6,993 nucleotides of DNA, taken from NCBI GenBank assembly GCA_034663685.1, contig JAXDJC010000083.1, positions 1 to 6,993 of the forward strand, written 5' to 3'. Positions 6,017 to 6,993 of this stretch are shown here, one piece after another. The DNA comes from AC-37 sp034663685. GTDB taxonomy: Bacteria > Actinomycetota > Thermoleophilia > Solirubrobacterales > Thermoleophilaceae. Under the pieces are notes generated by a model that saw only the letters and a program-made list of their open reading frames with translations, had not been told where the DNA came from and searched no databases. Each line of letters begins with the position of its first letter. Positions within the stretch are counted from its first letter, which is position 1. The translations under genes and the position numbers were made by a program.

Positions 6017-6993
6017 ATGGACGAGCGCGAGAAGCTCGAGCTGCGCCTGCAGCAGACGCAGCGCCTCGAGACCGTCGGACAGCTCGCCGGCGGCATCGCG
6101 CACGACTTCAACAACATCCTCGCGGTCATCCTCAACTACGCGCACTTCGTGCACCGCGAGCTGCCGGAGGACAGCCCGCTGCGCGACGACGTGAACCAGA
6201 TCAGCCACGCGGCCGAGCGCGCGTCCGAGCTCACCCGGCAGCTGCTGATCTTCAGCCGGCGCGACCCGGCCGACCCGCAGACGATCGACGTGAACGCGCT
6301 CGTCCAGGACACCGAGCGGCTCCTGCGGCGCACGATCGGCGAGCACGTGAAGCTCACCACCTCGCTCTGCGAGGACGACTGCTTCGTGGAGGCCGACCCG
6401 GCGCAGCTCGAGCACGTGCTCCTGAACCTGGTGGTGAACTCTCGTGACGCCATGCCCGAGGGCGGCACGATCAGCATCACGAGCGAGCGCACCGACGGCG
6501 GCCGGGTCACGATCGCGGTGGCCGACGACGGCGCGGGCATGGAGCCGGAGGTGGCCGCCCGTGCGCTCGACCCGTTCTTCACCACCAAGCCGAAGGGAGC
6601 GGGGACCGGGCTCGGGCTCGCCACGGTCTACGGGGCGATCACCGCGGCCGGGGGCGAGGTGCGGATCGACTCGGCACCGGCCGCCGGCACCACCGTGAGC
6701 TTCTCGCTCCGCGCGGTGCCGAGGCCAGCGCCCAGCGCCGGCCCGGCGAGCCTCGCGGAGCCGGACGGCTCGGGCACGACCGTCTTGCTCGTGGAGGACG
6801 AGGAGGCGGTGCGCACGCTGACCCACCGGATCCTCGTGTCGAACGGCTTCACCTGCATCGACGCCGCCGACGGGAGCGAGGGGCTCGCCCTGTTCGAGGC
6901 CAACCGCGACGCGATCGACCTCGTGCTCACCGACGTGGTCATGCCCGGGATGTCCGGGCCCGAGCTGGCCGAGCGAATCGGGGACGGCGGCCC
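6017..6993 (+). CDS. Hybrid histidine kinase without sensor domain, 3' end cut by the window
   Basis: The first 325 codons are present and the frame is open at the window end. The protein starts almost at once with a short helical lead (MDEREKLELRLQQTQ) and the H-box QLAGGIAHDFNN, with phosphoacceptor H29, of the HPK4-like type often seen in sensor-response hybrids. The ATP-binding domain follows: N-box with N137 and N141, G1 motif DDGAGM (D170, D171, G172, G174), F-box DPFFTTK (F187, F188) and G2 motif GTGLGL (196-201). A Pro/Ala linker (about 235-250) leads to a receiver domain with acidic pocket EDEE (E260-E263) and phospho-acceptor D306 in LTDVVMPGMSG. All key catalytic residues are present. 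No PAS, GAF or membrane segment precedes the H-box, and the TAG at 6008-6010 in the same frame prevents a longer N-terminus. It lies six bases after the ligase-like gene, so it is probably co-transcribed. Its input may come from a partner protein. Confidence 0.93.
   Translation, partial: MDEREKLELRLQQTQRLETVGQLAGGIAHDFNNILAVILNYAHFVHRELPEDSPLRDDVNQISHAAERASELTRQLLIFSRRDPADPQTIDVNALVQDTERLLRRTIGEHVKLTTSLCEDDCFVEADPAQLEHVLLNLVVNSRDAMPEGGTISITSERTDGGRVTIAVADDGAGMEPEVAARALDPFFTTKPKGAGTGLGLATVYGAITAAGGEVRIDSAPAAGTTVSFSLRAVPRPAPSAGPASLAEPDGSGTTVLLVEDEEAVRTLTHRILVSNGFTCIDAADGSEGLALFEANRDAIDLVLTDVVMPGMSGPELAERIGDGG

Noticed and set aside
4156..6447. A + strand open frame of 763 codons in another frame of the ligase-like gene
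   Set aside because: The translation is Arg/Ala/Gly-rich with no motifs and runs through the ligase-kinase junction, where both real genes are well supported.
3710..6826. A minus-strand open frame of 1038 codons
   Set aside because: It lies in codon register with the + strand ligase and kinase genes, so its stops would need TTA, CTA or TCA codons there, which are rare at this GC. Its translation is Arg/Gly/Ala/His-rich with no recognisable domain, while the + strand frames show clear motifs.

Overview
The window is a very GC-rich stretch coding wall to wall on the + strand. It holds seven genes, two of them cut by the window edges, in what looks like one operon for cell-surface polysaccharide synthesis. 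The base composition, the GTG start, the dense NTGA stop/start overlaps, and a small secreted protein of a type I associate with Solirubrobacterales-like bacteria all point to a high-GC actinomycete, most likely class Thermoleophilia. That placement is an inference; there is no rRNA or other marker gene to confirm it.

Layout: (1) 2-163, the last 53 codons of an unidentified gene. (2) 160-1014, a GT-A-like putative glycosyltransferase whose motif order resembles DUF707 (PF05212). (3) 1011-2207, a GT-B glycosyltransferase of family GT4. (4) 2204-3259, a second GT4-type glycosyltransferase with a GTG start. (5) 3277-3885, a small secreted protein with a signal peptide, two cysteines, a Gly/Arg-rich linker, and a C-terminal hydrophobic segment followed by an arginine-rich tail. 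(6) 3857-6010, a polytopic O-antigen ligase/polymerase-like protein (Wzy/WaaL superfamily) with a TPR-like region and a proline-rich tail. (7) 6017 to the window end, a hybrid histidine kinase (HisKA, HATPase, receiver) with no sensor domain, cut off within the receiver.

Genes 1/2, 2/3 and 3/4 each overlap by four bases (ATGA, ATGA, GTGA). A fourth such junction (TTGA at 3256-3259) exists if gene 5 starts at TTG rather than ATG. Genes 5/6 overlap by 29 bases. Genes 6/7 are six bases apart and in the same reading frame, separated by a single TAG. The longest gap without a gene is 17 bases, so there is no room for a conventional promoter, terminator or RNA gene, and I see none. I also see no mobile element, CRISPR array or tRNA.

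Working model (inference): the three sugar-transfer enzymes build a glycan on a carrier at the inner face of the membrane. The Wzy/WaaL-like protein polymerises it or transfers it to an acceptor outside the membrane. The small secreted protein is a surface component made in step with it. The kinase couples the locus to signalling. No flippase, initiating sugar-phosphate transferase or chain-length regulator lies within the window.
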